In this document: positions 1-9,425 of the stretch, one piece after another
Layout: every line of letters begins with the position of its first letter
How positions within the stretch are numbered: position 1 is the first letter of the stretch
NCBI GenBank assembly: GCA_001897745.1
Contig: MKUH01000025.1
Location: forward strand, 1-64,000
Direction of reading: 5' to 3'
Source of the DNA: Candidatus Accumulibacter sp. 66-26
GTDB lineage: Bacteria > Pseudomonadota > Gammaproteobacteria > Burkholderiales > Rhodocyclaceae
DNA: 64,000 nt
Position numbers and translations under genes: made by a program
The notes under the pieces: model-generated
The model's database searches: none
Seen by the model: only the letters and a program-made list of their open reading frames with translations
Told to the model about the DNA's origin: nothing

Positions 1-195
1 TTCTGCAAAGCGGCCCCGAAAAGAGCTAACCTACTGTCCCATATACGGTTTCAAGCCCTGCGTGATTTGCGCGAAAGACTTGACACCGGCACTTTTTTGC
101 CGCCGGGCCGCCGCAAGGCGAAAACGCCCCTCGGGGGCCGCGCCGATGCGCAGCGACAAGCGCACAGGCTTTTTTTGCACCGGAGACCGACCCCC

Positions 196-747
196 GTGGC
201 GCTCGATACCCCACTCTGCGATTTCGGCTGGCCCGCCCCCGATTTCACGCTGGAAGACACCGCCGGCCGCGCGCACACGCGCGACTCGCTGCGCGGCCCG
301 AACGGCCTGTTGCTGATGTTCATCTGCAACCACTGCCCCTACGTCCAGGCGGTGATCGAGCGCATCTGCCGCGACGCGCGCGACCTGCAGGCGCTCGGGG
401 TCGGCGTCGCGGCGATCATGAGCAACGATCCGGCCGCCTATCCGGAAGACTCGCCGGAACATATGCAGGCGCTCGCCCGCCGGCTCGACTTCAGTTTCCC
501 CTACCTGTTCGACGCCACGCAGGACGTGGCGCGCGCCTACGGCGCCGTATGCACGCCCGACTTTTTCGGATTCAACCGCGCGCTGCAGCTGCAGTACCGC
601 GGCCGCCTCGACGCCAGCGGGCGCGGCCCGGCCGCCCCGGACGCGCGGCGCGAGCTGTTCGAAGCGATGCGCGAGGTCGCCGTCACCGGCGCGGGGCCGC
701 GCGCGCAGGCGCCGAGCATCGGCTGCTCGATCAAATGGCGCGCCTGA
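196..747 (+). CDS. Thioredoxin-family (AhpC/TSA-like) protein
   Basis: A 183-residue soluble protein with a thioredoxin-like fold, probably a thiol-disulfide or peroxide-handling enzyme of the thioredoxin/peroxiredoxin superfamily. The N-terminus has the family's PAPDFTLED opening, followed at residues 44-47 by a CNHC active-site motif in FICNHCPYV. A second typical element, the segment around YGAVCTPDFFGF, sits near residue 120. The GTG start at 196 is chosen because a GGAGA ribosome site lies about 9 bases upstream and because the homology begins there; an upstream in-frame start at 67 would add unrelated residues. It ends one base before the next gene, so the two are probably co-transcribed. 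No signal peptide is seen, so a cytoplasmic location is inferred. The exact substrate is unknown. Confidence 0.8.
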   Translation: MALDTPLCDFGWPAPDFTLEDTAGRAHTRDSLRGPNGLLLMFICNHCPYVQAVIERICRDARDLQALGVGVAAIMSNDPAAYPEDSPEHMQALARRLDFSFPYLFDATQDVARAYGAVCTPDFFGFNRALQLQYRGRLDASGRGPAAPDARRELFEAMREVAVTGAGPRAQAPSIGCSIKWRA

Positions 748-748
748 G

Positions 749-1591
749 ATGAACGCCGGTCGCTCCACGCCGCCGAGCGGCGGCGAACTCAAACGCATGC
801 TCGACGCGACCGTCGCCCTCGTGCGCGAGGTCGCGCAGCAGGAAGTGATGCCGCGCTTCCTGCGCGTGCGCCACGCCGAGCAGAAGAGCGACGGTTCGCT
901 GTTCTCGGAAGCCGATCTGGCCGCGCAGCGCTTTCTTGCCGACCGCCTGGCGGCGATCCGCCCCTGTCCGATCGTCGGCGAGGAAATGACGCCGGCCGAA
1001 CAGCGCGCCGGCTGGGCCACCGGCATGAGCGACGAACGCGGCCTGTGGTGCATCGACCCGATCGACGGGACGACCAACTTCATCAACGGCCTGCCCCACT
1101 TCGCCGTTTCGATCGCCTGGATCAGCGGCGGCCGGACGCGCCTGGCGGTGACCTACAACCCGATCACCGACGAAATGTTCTACGCCCGCGAGGGCAACGG
1201 CGCCTATCTCAACGGGCGCCGCCTGCCGTTGCGCCAAGTGACCGACGAGCTCGCGCGCGGCGTCGCCGGCGTCGATTTCAAGCGTATCCCGAAACCGCTC
1301 GCCGACCGCATCGCCGTCGATCCGCCGTTCTACTCGCAGCGCAACTTCGGCTGTTCGACGCTCGAATGGTGCAACCTCGCGGCCGGGCGACTCGACCTCA
1401 ATCTGCACGGCGGCCAGATGCTGTGGGATTACGCGGCGGGCAGCCTGATTCTGCGCGAAGCGGGCGGCCGCATGTGCACGCTGACCAGCGACGACTTCGA
1501 CGGCGAAGACGTCTGGCGGCGCCCGGTGGTCGCCGCCCTGCACCCGCAGGTGTTCGCCGCCTGGAAGCACTGGGTGCGCGCCAACTGCTGA
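749..1591 (+). CDS. Inositol-monophosphatase-family phosphatase (histidinol-phosphatase HisN-like)
   Basis: A 280-residue metal-dependent phosphatase of the inositol monophosphatase (IMPase) family. The metal-binding signatures are present: GEE at residues 77-79, DPIDGTTNF at 103-111 and the C-terminal WDYAAG. Family members hydrolyse inositol phosphate, histidinol phosphate or 3'-phosphoadenosine 5'-phosphate, and the sequence alone does not decide between them. The overall pattern (early SDGSLFSEAD, then IDPIDGTTNFINGLPHF) resembles proteins annotated as HisN or CysQ-like. It follows the thioredoxin-like gene by one base and is probably in the same transcript. It converges with the c-di-GMP gene on the other strand. 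Confidence 0.85.
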   Translation: MNAGRSTPPSGGELKRMLDATVALVREVAQQEVMPRFLRVRHAEQKSDGSLFSEADLAAQRFLADRLAAIRPCPIVGEEMTPAEQRAGWATGMSDERGLWCIDPIDGTTNFINGLPHFAVSIAWISGGRTRLAVTYNPITDEMFYAREGNGAYLNGRRLPLRQVTDELARGVAGVDFKRIPKPLADRIAVDPPFYSQRNFGCSTLEWCNLAAGRLDLNLHGGQMLWDYAAGSLILREAGGRMCTLTSDDFDGEDVWRRPVVAALHPQVFAAWKHWVRANC

Positions 1592-1667
1592 GTGCAGCCG
1601 GCGCGGCCGCGGCGCCCACCTGTCGGCCGCGCCGCCGGCCCCTCGCCCGCCCCGAAACGCTGCGTTT

Positions 1668-4244
1668 CTAGCCGGCGACTTCCGCCGCCGCGCCCGCCAC
1701 CTGCCGCCAGTCGGCCGCAATGATCTCGCGCGCCGGGCGACCGATGTGGTAGCCCTGCGCCAGATGCACGCCCATCGCGCCGAGCGCGTCGAGCACCTCG
1801 GCGTTCTCGACGAACTCGGCGACCATCGTGATGCCGAGGTCGAGCGCCAGCGAGCGGATGCTGTTGACGAAGGCGAGGTCGGTGCTGCTGCTCAGCATAT
1901 TGGCGATGAACTCGCCCTCGATCTTCAGGAAGTCGATCGGGAAGCGGCGCAGGTAGTGGAAGGACGAGAAACCCGAGCCGAAATCGTCGATCGCCAGCTT
2001 GAAGCCTTCCATCTTCAGGTCGGTCAGGAAGCGCTCGAGCAGGCCGAGGTTCTTCACCGTATCGCGCTCGGTGATCTCGAACACGATGCGCGCGGGCGAA
2101 ATGCCGCTCTCGGCGACGATGCGCTTCACGTCGCGCGCGAATTCGCCGAGCACCAGCGCGCGCGGCGAGAGGTTGATGAAGATGTATCCGTCATGCCCCT
2201 GCGCCTGCAGCGAGGCGAGCGCCAGTTCGATGACCAGGGTGTCGAGGCGGTGGATGACGCCCATCTTCTCGGCGATCTCGACGAACTCCTCGGCGCGCAT
2301 CACCTCGCCGCCGACCTCGATGCGCGACAGCACCTCGTAGGCGACGACGCGCCTGGCCTGCACGTCGAGGATGGGCTGGAAGAAGGGAACGATGCGCTTG
2401 CGCTCGATGGCGTCGAGGATCAGCACACTCTTCTGGGTGATGTCGCGGAAGACCTCGACGACGTCCTCGTCGGTCGGCACCGCAAGACGGTCCTTGCCGC
2501 CTGCCTTGGCCTTGTACATCATGTTGTCGGCGAACAGGAAGAGGTCCTTGGACTCCGCCGCGTGGTCGGGGAAGATCGCCAGCCCGATCGAGCAGGTGCC
2601 GTGGATCGGCTGCCCGTCGACGTCGAGCGCCATCGAACTGACCGCCCCGAGCACCCGGCGGGCGGCCATGCCGGCCTCCTCAAGGTCCGATTCGGGCAGG
2701 ATGACGACGAACTCGTCGCCGCCGTAGCGCGCGAAGATGTCGCCGGCGCGCAGGGTGCCATGGACGCAGCGCGCAAATTCCTGGAGATAGCTGTCGCCGA
2801 CCGGGTGGCCGTAGTTGTCGTTGATCAGCTTGAAATTGTCGAGGTCGATCAACAGCAGGCCGAACTTGTAGTCGTGGCGGCGCGCGCGCTCGATCTCGTA
2901 GCCGATCATTTCCCAGAACACGCGCTGGTTGAAGAGGTCGGTCAGCGGATCGCGCGTCGCGTAGTACTCGAGGTCGCGCGTGTATTTGTAGATCGCCTTG
3001 ACCGAACCGACGACGTTGAGCAGCGTCGACAGCACGCTGTCCATCACGAGGTGGCGCGTCTCGTCCTCCAGCTCGTCGGCGTGCACGCCGATGCCGACGA
3101 TGCCGCCGATCTGCGGCGATTCGACGAAGAAGGACTTGACGCGCAGGCTGACCTCGCTCTCGGTCAGGTGAATCTGCCCCTCGTCGAGGATCACGTTGTG
3201 ATGCAGCGTGCACGCGGTGAATTCGCTGAAGCGCGAATGCTCGGTCAGCGCCTGCCGGATGTGGCGTTCCATCATCGCGCAGGTTTCCGGCGTCGGCGGA
3301 CGGAACCAGAACAGCTCCAGATCGAACAGCTCGTCGTCGATCTTGAACACCGAGAACAGCACATGCGCGCTCACCACGCGATTGATCGACACCAGCAGCT
3401 GGCCGACGTATTCGCGCCAGTCCTTGACCACGTCGGAGGTGATGACGAATTTCTCGAGCAGGCCGATCTCGAACTTGAGGATGTCCTTATCGACGGCGAT
3501 GCCGCGCAGCTTGGTCAGCAGCTCGTCGAAGCCGCCGAGCACCCGGTTCAGTTCGTCGAAGCCGAGGTCGTGCCGGTCGAGCGCGACGTGGCGCAGGTCG
3601 CTCACCGCGTTGACGTTGTCGAAGCTCAGCTTGACCGCATCGACCGAGCGCTCGAGGCGCCGGCTCACCCACCAGACGGCGCCGATGGCGGCCAACGCGA
3701 GCAGCGGCAGGAAGGCGAGCAGGGAAAAGAGCAGCTCGCGCTGCGCACGCTGGAGGAGTTGCGCCAGGTCCTGGCGGACCTCGACGGCGCCGAGCACGTT
3801 GCCGATCTCGGCGTTGCGGTGGCAGCGCAGGCATTTTTCCTCGGCGACCAGCGGGTAGATATGGCGCACGGCGTCGCCCGTGTCGAGGCGGCGCGCCCGG
3901 CCGTCGCGCATGGCGGCGGCCAGTTCGGCGTCGAGCGGCGGCTGCTCGATTTCGTCGAAGCGGTCGATGACCACCTGGCTGCGGTAGATCTGGATCTCCA
4001 TCGACGAGTTGTTGACCGCCTCGTGCGTCGCCTGCAGGAAGGATTCGGCCTGTTCGCGCCGCCAGCCGGTGTTCATCAGCTGATACATCGCGCCGAAGGT
4101 GACGCGCGCCACCGCTTCCGAGGTCTGCAGGGCGTTGTCGCGCACGGTGCTGCCGAAGATGTTGCCGACCGCCCAGTAGCTGCCGCCGAAGAAAAGTACC
4201 GACACGGCCGTCGAGGCCGCGAAAATGAAGGTTCTGATACGCAT
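1668..4244 (-). CDS. Membrane GGDEF-EAL protein with a periplasmic c-type heme motif
   Basis: An 858-residue bifunctional-type c-di-GMP protein. Order of parts: transmembrane segment at about 7-28; periplasmic region with a c-type heme attachment motif CLRCH at 138-142; second transmembrane segment at about 170-194; a linker and a GAF-like stretch at about 255-420; a GGDEF domain with intact GGDEF at 508-512 and an RAGD inhibitory site at 499-502; and an EAL domain. In the latter the signature reads EVL at 637-639, but the downstream metal and catalytic elements (FINLS, EITE, IDDFGSGFSS, FLKIEG, AQGY) are kept, with AEFVE where AEGVE is usual. Both cyclase and phosphodiesterase activity are therefore possible. 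The ATG at 4244 is chosen for its AGGGAG ribosome site. The heme motif suggests a redox or gas sensor (inference). Confidence 0.9.
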   Translation of the reverse strand: MRIRTFIFAASTAVSVLFFGGSYWAVGNIFGSTVRDNALQTSEAVARVTFGAMYQLMNTGWRREQAESFLQATHEAVNNSSMEIQIYRSQVVIDRFDEIEQPPLDAELAAAMRDGRARRLDTGDAVRHIYPLVAEEKCLRCHRNAEIGNVLGAVEVRQDLAQLLQRAQRELLFSLLAFLPLLALAAIGAVWWVSRRLERSVDAVKLSFDNVNAVSDLRHVALDRHDLGFDELNRVLGGFDELLTKLRGIAVDKDILKFEIGLLEKFVITSDVVKDWREYVGQLLVSINRVVSAHVLFSVFKIDDELFDLELFWFRPPTPETCAMMERHIRQALTEHSRFSEFTACTLHHNVILDEGQIHLTESEVSLRVKSFFVESPQIGGIVGIGVHADELEDETRHLVMDSVLSTLLNVVGSVKAIYKYTRDLEYYATRDPLTDLFNQRVFWEMIGYEIERARRHDYKFGLLLIDLDNFKLINDNYGHPVGDSYLQEFARCVHGTLRAGDIFARYGGDEFVVILPESDLEEAGMAARRVLGAVSSMALDVDGQPIHGTCSIGLAIFPDHAAESKDLFLFADNMMYKAKAGGKDRLAVPTDEDVVEVFRDITQKSVLILDAIERKRIVPFFQPILDVQARRVVAYEVLSRIEVGGEVMRAEEFVEIAEKMGVIHRLDTLVIELALASLQAQGHDGYIFINLSPRALVLGEFARDVKRIVAESGISPARIVFEITERDTVKNLGLLERFLTDLKMEGFKLAIDDFGSGFSSFHYLRRFPIDFLKIEGEFIANMLSSSTDLAFVNSIRSLALDLGITMVAEFVENAEVLDALGAMGVHLAQGYHIGRPAREIIAADWRQVAGAAAEVAG

Positions 4245-4479
4245 CTGGCCGCTCCCTGGACACACCTGCTGGCCCCGCCCCTGGATTTTTTATGTGGGCG
4301 GTTATCCGGAACGGGTATTTCGCACGCCGTTCCGCCCCGCAAAATACCCGACAAGCCTGTGGAGAACAAGAGCCGGCGCCGTGCAAAGCCATGCGCCTTG
4401 GCGTATCATCGGCATCCGCCAACGCCCGAAATCCCCTTCAGTCATCACCGGACTCCCCCGCCCTTACCGGTCGACGCCC
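4245..4479. promoter_or_regulatory. Divergent control region between two c-di-GMP genes
   Basis: A 235-base region separates the start codons of two divergently transcribed GGDEF-EAL genes, so it must hold promoters for both unless they are read from further away. A TATCAT hexamer at 4404-4409 could be a -10 element for the rightward gene, but no good -35 lies 17 bases upstream. No clear operator palindrome was recognised. Confidence 0.4.
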
Positions 4480-7400
4480 ATGCCTGCATCCCGCGAACTA
4501 AGACACCAGCTGACGCTGTTCGCCGTTTTCGCCCTGCTGGCGCTCGGGATCGGCCTCGTGGACTACTTCTTCTACCGCGCGCAGGAAGCGGCGCTGAAGA
4601 CGCAGGCGCAGCAGCAGCTCTCGGTCATCGCCGATCTCAAGACCCAGCAGATCGCCCACTGGCGGAGCGAACGCCTGGGCAACGCCAACGTGCTGCGCGC
4701 CAACACGATGGTCGAAGCGACGATGACCGACTGGCTCAGGCGCGGCCTGAGCGACGGGCAGAAAGCGCGCGTCGCCGGCTGGCTGCAGAACGTCACGCGC
4801 AATTTAGACTACCGCGAAGCCTCGCTGCTCGGCCCGCAGGGCGAAATCCTGGCCGCGACGCCGGAATTCAAGCCGCTCACCGACGGCACCCGCGAACTGA
4901 TGCACAGCGCCGCCCGGCACATGACGGCCGAACTGAGCGACCTCGAAAAGGCGCCGGACGCCGGAAACTACATCGAACTGATCGTTCCGCTGCACGACAG
5001 CGAAGTCGAATCCGTCCGCCTGCTCGGCTTCATCCTCTTCCGCATCGACCCGCAGCGCTTTCTCTTCCCGCTGATCGAATCCTGGCCGGTGCCCAGCACC
5101 TCAGCCGAAATCCTGCTCGTCGAGCGGCGCGGCGACCGCGTGCTCTACCTCAACGAGCTGCGCCACCAAGAGGACAGGAGCCAGCGTCTCGCGCTGCCCG
5201 TCGACCGGGAGGCACTGCCGGCCGCCCACGCGGCGCGCGGCGAATCGCTCGTCATGGAAGGCCGCGACTATCGCGGCGTAGCGGTCCTCGCGGCGACCCG
5301 GCCGATCGCCGGCACGCCCTGGGCGATGGTCGCCCAGATCGACATGCGCGAAGTCATGGCGCCGCTCAACGACCGCTTCGCCATCGTCGCGCTGGTCAGC
5401 CTGGCGATCCTCGTCGTCACGGCTGCCATCATCTTCGCGCTGTGGCGCCTGCAGCGCGAAGCCTTCCGCCGGCAGCAGCGCAGCGAGCGCGGCGCGGCGC
5501 TCGAGATCGCACGCGCCCACGAACGCCTGGTCGCCGCCCAGCGCATCGCCCGCATCGGCAGCTGGGAGCGCTCGCTGGACGGAAGCAAGCAATGGTGGTC
5601 GGAAGAAACCTATCGCCTGTTGCGCTACGAGCTCGGCATGGGCGAGATCGACCCCTCGCTCGAACTCTTCTACGCCCGCGTGCACCCCGACGACCGCGCC
5701 CGCGTGCGCCAGGCGATCGAGCACAGCGTGGCGCAGGGCAGCCACTACCACGTCGCCTACCGCGTCCTGCTGCCCTCCGGCGAAGTGCGCCAGTTCGAGA
5801 ACACCAGCCGCATCGTGCGCGACGCCGAAGGCCGTCCGCAGGCGATCGCCGGCACCACGCAGGACGTCACCGAGCAGCGCCGCACCGAGGAACTGCTGCG
5901 CCGCCAGTCGGCGCAGTTCGCCGCCGTGCTCAAGAATCTGCCGCAGGGCATCAGCGTGTTCGACGAGACGCTCCACCTGCAGCTGTGGAACGAAGGCTTC
6001 ATCGAGGTGCTCGGCCTGCCGCCGGAGATCGTCGTGCGCGACGCGAGCTTCGACGAGCTGACCCGCGTTCCGGCGGTACGCGGCGAATACGGTCCGGGCG
6101 ATCCGGACGAGCAGGTGCGCGCGCGCAAGGCGCTGGCCATGAAGTTCGAGGCCCACCGCTTCGAGCGCATCCGGCCGAACGGCAAGGCGCATCTGGTGCA
6201 GGGCACGCCCTTCCACATCGAGGGACAGCTCGCCGGCTTCATCACCACCTACACCGACATCACCGAAAGCAAGAACGCCGAGCTGCAGCTGCAGCACCAG
6301 CACGCCCTGCTCAACACGATCATCGAGAACATCCCGGGCGGCGTCTCGCTGCTCGACGGCGAACGGAACTTCGTCGCGGTCAACCGCGAGTTCCGCCGCC
6401 TGCTCGACCTGCCGGACAGCCTGTTCGAACGCATGCCGGTGGCGGCGCGCGAGTTGGCGCACTTCAACGCCGGCGACATCGTCGACGATGCGCCGCGCGC
6501 CCCCGAACCCTACATCTTCGAGCGCACGCGGCCGAACGGCACGACCATCGAGGTGCGCGGCGCGCCGTTACCGGACGGCGGCTTCGTCACCATCTACACC
6601 GACATCACGGCGCGCCGGAAATCCGAAGAGCGCCTGCAGCTCGCCGAAAAGGTCTTCGACAACAGCCCCGACGCGATCATGATCAGCGATCACGACAACC
6701 GCATCGTGTCGATCAACGAGGCCTTCACCCAGATCACCGGCTTCGCGTCCGAGGACGTGCTCGGCGAAGACCCGCGTATCCTCGCCTCGGGCCGCCACGA
6801 CGCCGAGTTCTATCGCCGGATGTGGGACGAACTGAAGCGCAACGGGCACTGGGCGGGAGAAATCTGGGACCGGCGCAAGAGCGGCGAAACCTACCCTAAG
6901 TGGATGACGATCAGCGCCGTCGTCGACCGCCACGCCGGCAAACTCACGCACTACGTGACGATGTTCTCCGACATCACCGAGCGCAAGACCGCCGAACAGC
7001 GCATCCACTACCTCGCCCACCACGATGCGCTGACCGGCCTGCCCAACCGCTTCTCGCTCGAAGCGCGTCTCGACCAGGCCTGCGTCGAAGCGCGGCGGCA
7101 CGCCTGGAACGTCGCCGTCCTGTTCATCGACCTCGACCGCTTCAAGGTGATCAACGACACGCTCGGCCACCACGTCGGCGACCAGCTGCTGATCGAAGTC
7201 GCCCGCCGCTTCACCGGCGCGATCCGCGAAACCGACATGGTCGCCCGCCTCGGCGGCGACGAGTTCGTCATCGTCCTGCCCGACCTGAAAACCCCGAGCG
7301 ACGCGGCCACCGTCGCCGACAAGATCATCGGCGCGCTGTCCACCGCCATCGTCGTCGACGGCAACGAACTGCACACCAGCCCGAGCGTCGGCATCAGCGT

Positions 7401-8310
7401 CTACCCGGACGACGGCGGCGACAGCGACACCATCATGCGCAACGCCGACACGGCGATGTATCACGCCAAGACGCTCGGCCGGAACAACTTCCAGTTCTAC
7501 GCCGAGGAGATGAACCGCAACGCCAGCGAGCGCCTAGACATCGAGCGCCGCCTGCGGCAGGCGCTGACGAAGCACGAGTTCGAGCTGTACTACCAGGCGC
7601 AGCTCACCACCCAGGACCTGCGCGTCGCCGGCGTCGAGGCGCTGCTGCGCTGGAGGACCGGCGACGGCCGCCTCGTCGCGCCGGACCGCTTCATCCCGAT
7701 CGCCGAGGAAACCGGCCTCATCGTTGCGCTCGGCGAATGGGTGCTGCGCACCGCCTGCCGTCAGGCCAAGGCCTGGATCGACGGCGGCCTGGCGCCGCTG
7801 CGCATCGCCGTCAACGTCTCGGCGCGCCAGCTGCGCAAGCAGGACTTCCCCGACGTCGTGGCCAGCGCGCTGGCCGACAGCGGCCTGCCGGCCCCGCTGC
7901 TTGAAATCGAGATCACCGAAAGCGCGGTCATGGAGGAACCGGAAGAGGCCCGCGCCATCCTCGTCCGCCTCAAGGAAATGGGCGTCACGCTGGCGATCGA
8001 CGACTTCGGCACCGGCTATTCCTCGCTCGCCTATCTCAAGCGCTTCCCGATCGACCACCTGAAGATCGACCGTTCCTTCGTCACCGACGTCGAGCACGAC
8101 GCCAACGATGCGGCGATCGCCGTCTCCATCATCGCGCTGGCCCACAACCTCGGCCTCAAGGTGATCGCCGAGGGCGTCGAAACCGACGCCCAGCTCGCGC
8201 TGCTGCGCACCCACCGCTGCGACGAGCTGCAGGGCTACCTGTTCAGCCGGCCCCTGCCGGCCGACGCCGCCGGCGACTACCTGCGGAAAAAAAATGCGCC
8301 GGCGGCCTGA
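4480..8310 (+). CDS. Multi-PAS GGDEF-EAL sensor protein
   Basis: A 1276-residue membrane-bound c-di-GMP protein. It has a transmembrane helix at about 10-30, a large periplasmic Cache-like sensor to about 295, and a second helix at about 300-322. Next come four PAS-type modules: one PAS with PAC tail (TTQDVTEQRR), two PAS_7-like modules each ending in YTDIT, and a fourth beginning NSPDAIMISD and ending FSDITERK. GGDEF follows at 925-929, with RETD exactly five residues before it (a product-inhibition I-site). A canonical EAL follows at 1053-1055, with the NVSARQL, EITES, DDFGTGYSS and AEGVE motifs. Both catalytic sites look intact, so net activity cannot be predicted. ATG 4480 is chosen because the hydrophobic N-terminus begins there; the open frame extends further upstream without recognisable homology. 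Confidence 0.93.
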   Translation: MPASRELRHQLTLFAVFALLALGIGLVDYFFYRAQEAALKTQAQQQLSVIADLKTQQIAHWRSERLGNANVLRANTMVEATMTDWLRRGLSDGQKARVAGWLQNVTRNLDYREASLLGPQGEILAATPEFKPLTDGTRELMHSAARHMTAELSDLEKAPDAGNYIELIVPLHDSEVESVRLLGFILFRIDPQRFLFPLIESWPVPSTSAEILLVERRGDRVLYLNELRHQEDRSQRLALPVDREALPAAHAARGESLVMEGRDYRGVAVLAATRPIAGTPWAMVAQIDMREVMAPLNDRFAIVALVSLAILVVTAAIIFALWRLQREAFRRQQRSERGAALEIARAHERLVAAQRIARIGSWERSLDGSKQWWSEETYRLLRYELGMGEIDPSLELFYARVHPDDRARVRQAIEHSVAQGSHYHVAYRVLLPSGEVRQFENTSRIVRDAEGRPQAIAGTTQDVTEQRRTEELLRRQSAQFAAVLKNLPQGISVFDETLHLQLWNEGFIEVLGLPPEIVVRDASFDELTRVPAVRGEYGPGDPDEQVRARKALAMKFEAHRFERIRPNGKAHLVQGTPFHIEGQLAGFITTYTDITESKNAELQLQHQHALLNTIIENIPGGVSLLDGERNFVAVNREFRRLLDLPDSLFERMPVAARELAHFNAGDIVDDAPRAPEPYIFERTRPNGTTIEVRGAPLPDGGFVTIYTDITARRKSEERLQLAEKVFDNSPDAIMISDHDNRIVSINEAFTQITGFASEDVLGEDPRILASGRHDAEFYRRMWDELKRNGHWAGEIWDRRKSGETYPKWMTISAVVDRHAGKLTHYVTMFSDITERKTAEQRIHYLAHHDALTGLPNRFSLEARLDQACVEARRHAWNVAVLFIDLDRFKVINDTLGHHVGDQLLIEVARRFTGAIRETDMVARLGGDEFVIVLPDLKTPSDAATVADKIIGALSTAIVVDGNELHTSPSVGISVYPDDGGDSDTIMRNADTAMYHAKTLGRNNFQFYAEEMNRNASERLDIERRLRQALTKHEFELYYQAQLTTQDLRVAGVEALLRWRTGDGRLVAPDRFIPIAEETGLIVALGEWVLRTACRQAKAWIDGGLAPLRIAVNVSARQLRKQDFPDVVASALADSGLPAPLLEIEITESAVMEEPEEARAILVRLKEMGVTLAIDDFGTGYSSLAYLKRFPIDHLKIDRSFVTDVEHDANDAAIAVSIIALAHNLGLKVIAEGVETDAQLALLRTHRCDELQGYLFSRPLPADAAGDYLRKKNAPAA

Positions 8311-8341
8311 GTCGGGAAAGCGTCGCCCCGCCCGGCCGAGG

Positions 8342-8347
8342 TAAAAT
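8342..8347 (+). promoter_or_regulatory. Putative -10 element (TAAAAT) before fbp
   Basis: The heptamer GTAAAAT lies 57 bases before the fbp start. The same heptamer recurs ahead of several other genes here (16177, 29385, 40719, 46065, 47296). No -35 match sits 17 bases upstream, so this is only a candidate. Confidence 0.4.
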
Positions 8348-8404
8348 GGTGCACCGCAAACGCCGGTTCCCCCGGCCGCATTCGAATTTTCCGGAGATTC
8401 ACCC

Positions 8405-9418
8405 ATGCGTCGCATCACGCTGAGCCGCTACCTGATCGAAGAACAACGCGAAAAGGGCAAGATCAACGCCGATCTTCGCCTCCTGATCGAGGTCGTCGCG
8501 CGCGCCTGCAAGAGCATCGCCATCGCCATCGGCAAGGGCGGTCTCGGCGAAGGCGGCGGCATCCTCGGCGAAGCCGGCAGCGACAACGTGCAGGGCGAGG
8601 CGCAGAAGAAGCTCGACGTGCTCTCCAACGAAATCTTCCTCGAAGCCAACGAATGGGGCGGCCATCTGGCCGGCATGGCGTCCGAGGAAATGGAACTGCC
8701 GCACGCCATTCCCAACCGCTACCCGCAGGGCGAATACCTGCTCCTCTTCGACCCGCTCGACGGCTCGTCGAACATCGACATCAACGTCTCGGTCGGCACC
8801 ATCTTCTCGGTGCTGCGCTGCCCCGAAGGCGCCGACCCGACGCTGCAGGACGCCTTCCTGCAACCCGGCACGGCGCAGGTCGCCGCCGGCTACGCGGTGT
8901 ACGGCCCGACGACGCTGCTCGTGCTGACCGTCGGCGACGGCGTCGCCTGCTTCACGCTCGACCGCGAGATCGGCTCCTTCGTGCTGACCGAGGAAAAGCT
9001 GCGGATTCCCGAAGAAACGAAGGAGTTCGCCATCAACATGTCGAATCGGCGTTTCTGGGAAGCGCCCGTCCAGCGCTACGTCGACGAGCTGCTGGCCGGC
9101 AAGGAAGGTCCGCGCGGCAAGGATTTCAACATGCGCTGGGTGGCCTCGATGGTCGCCGACGTGCATCGCATCATGACGCGCGGCGGCATCTTCATGTACC
9201 CGCTCGACAGCAAGATCGCCGCGCAGGGCGGCAAGCTGCGCCTGATGTACGAAGCCAACCCGATGGCCTTCATCGTCGAACAGGCGGGCGGCGCCGCGAC
9301 CACCGGCCGCCAGCGCATCATGGACCTGCAACCGAACGCGCTGCACCAGCGCGTGCCGGTCATCCTCGGCTCGCGCAACGAGGTCGCCGTGGTCGCCGGC
9401 TACCACGCGCAGGACTGA
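8405..9418 (+). CDS. fbp: Fructose-1,6-bisphosphatase class 1
   Basis: A 337-residue class 1 fructose-1,6-bisphosphatase, hydrolysing fructose 1,6-bisphosphate to fructose 6-phosphate in gluconeogenesis and the Calvin cycle. The family's metal/phosphate signature is seen at [16 protein letters not shown], and the substrate-binding region around [11 protein letters not shown] is near the C-terminus. Length matches the family. GGAGA lies about 8 bases before the ATG. The phosphoribulokinase gene follows after 7 bases, so the two form an operon; that pairing is typical of cbbF-cbbP arrangements and suggests a role in pentose-phosphate/CO2 fixation as well as gluconeogenesis. Confidence 0.96.
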   Translation: MRRITLSRYLIEEQREKGKINADLRLLIEVVARACKSIAIAIGKGGLGEGGGILGEAGSDNVQGEAQKKLDVLSNEIFLEANEWGGHLAGMASEEMELPHAIPNRYPQGEYLLLFDPLDGSSNIDINVSVGTIFSVLRCPEGADPTLQDAFLQPGTAQVAAGYAVYGPTTLLVLTVGDGVACFTLDREIGSFVLTEEKLRIPEETKEFAINMSNRRFWEAPVQRYVDELLAGKEGPRGKDFNMRWVASMVADVHRIMTRGGIFMYPLDSKIAAQGGKLRLMYEANPMAFIVEQAGGAATTGRQRIMDLQPNALHQRVPVILGSRNEVAVVAGYHAQD

Positions 9419-9425
9419 TCCGGCC

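Noticed and set aside
1-195. Possible genes or a promoter (TTGACA at 80-85) at the left edge
   Set aside because: The short frames have arginine-rich shadow composition. The TTGACA has no -10 partner at 16-18 bases. I see nothing else supportable in this stretch.
1746-6899. A 1717-codon open frame crossing the two c-di-GMP genes
   Set aside because: It is antisense to one gene and out of frame with the other, and its product is Arg/Ala/His-rich with no domain. GC-rich codon bias opens such frames throughout the window.
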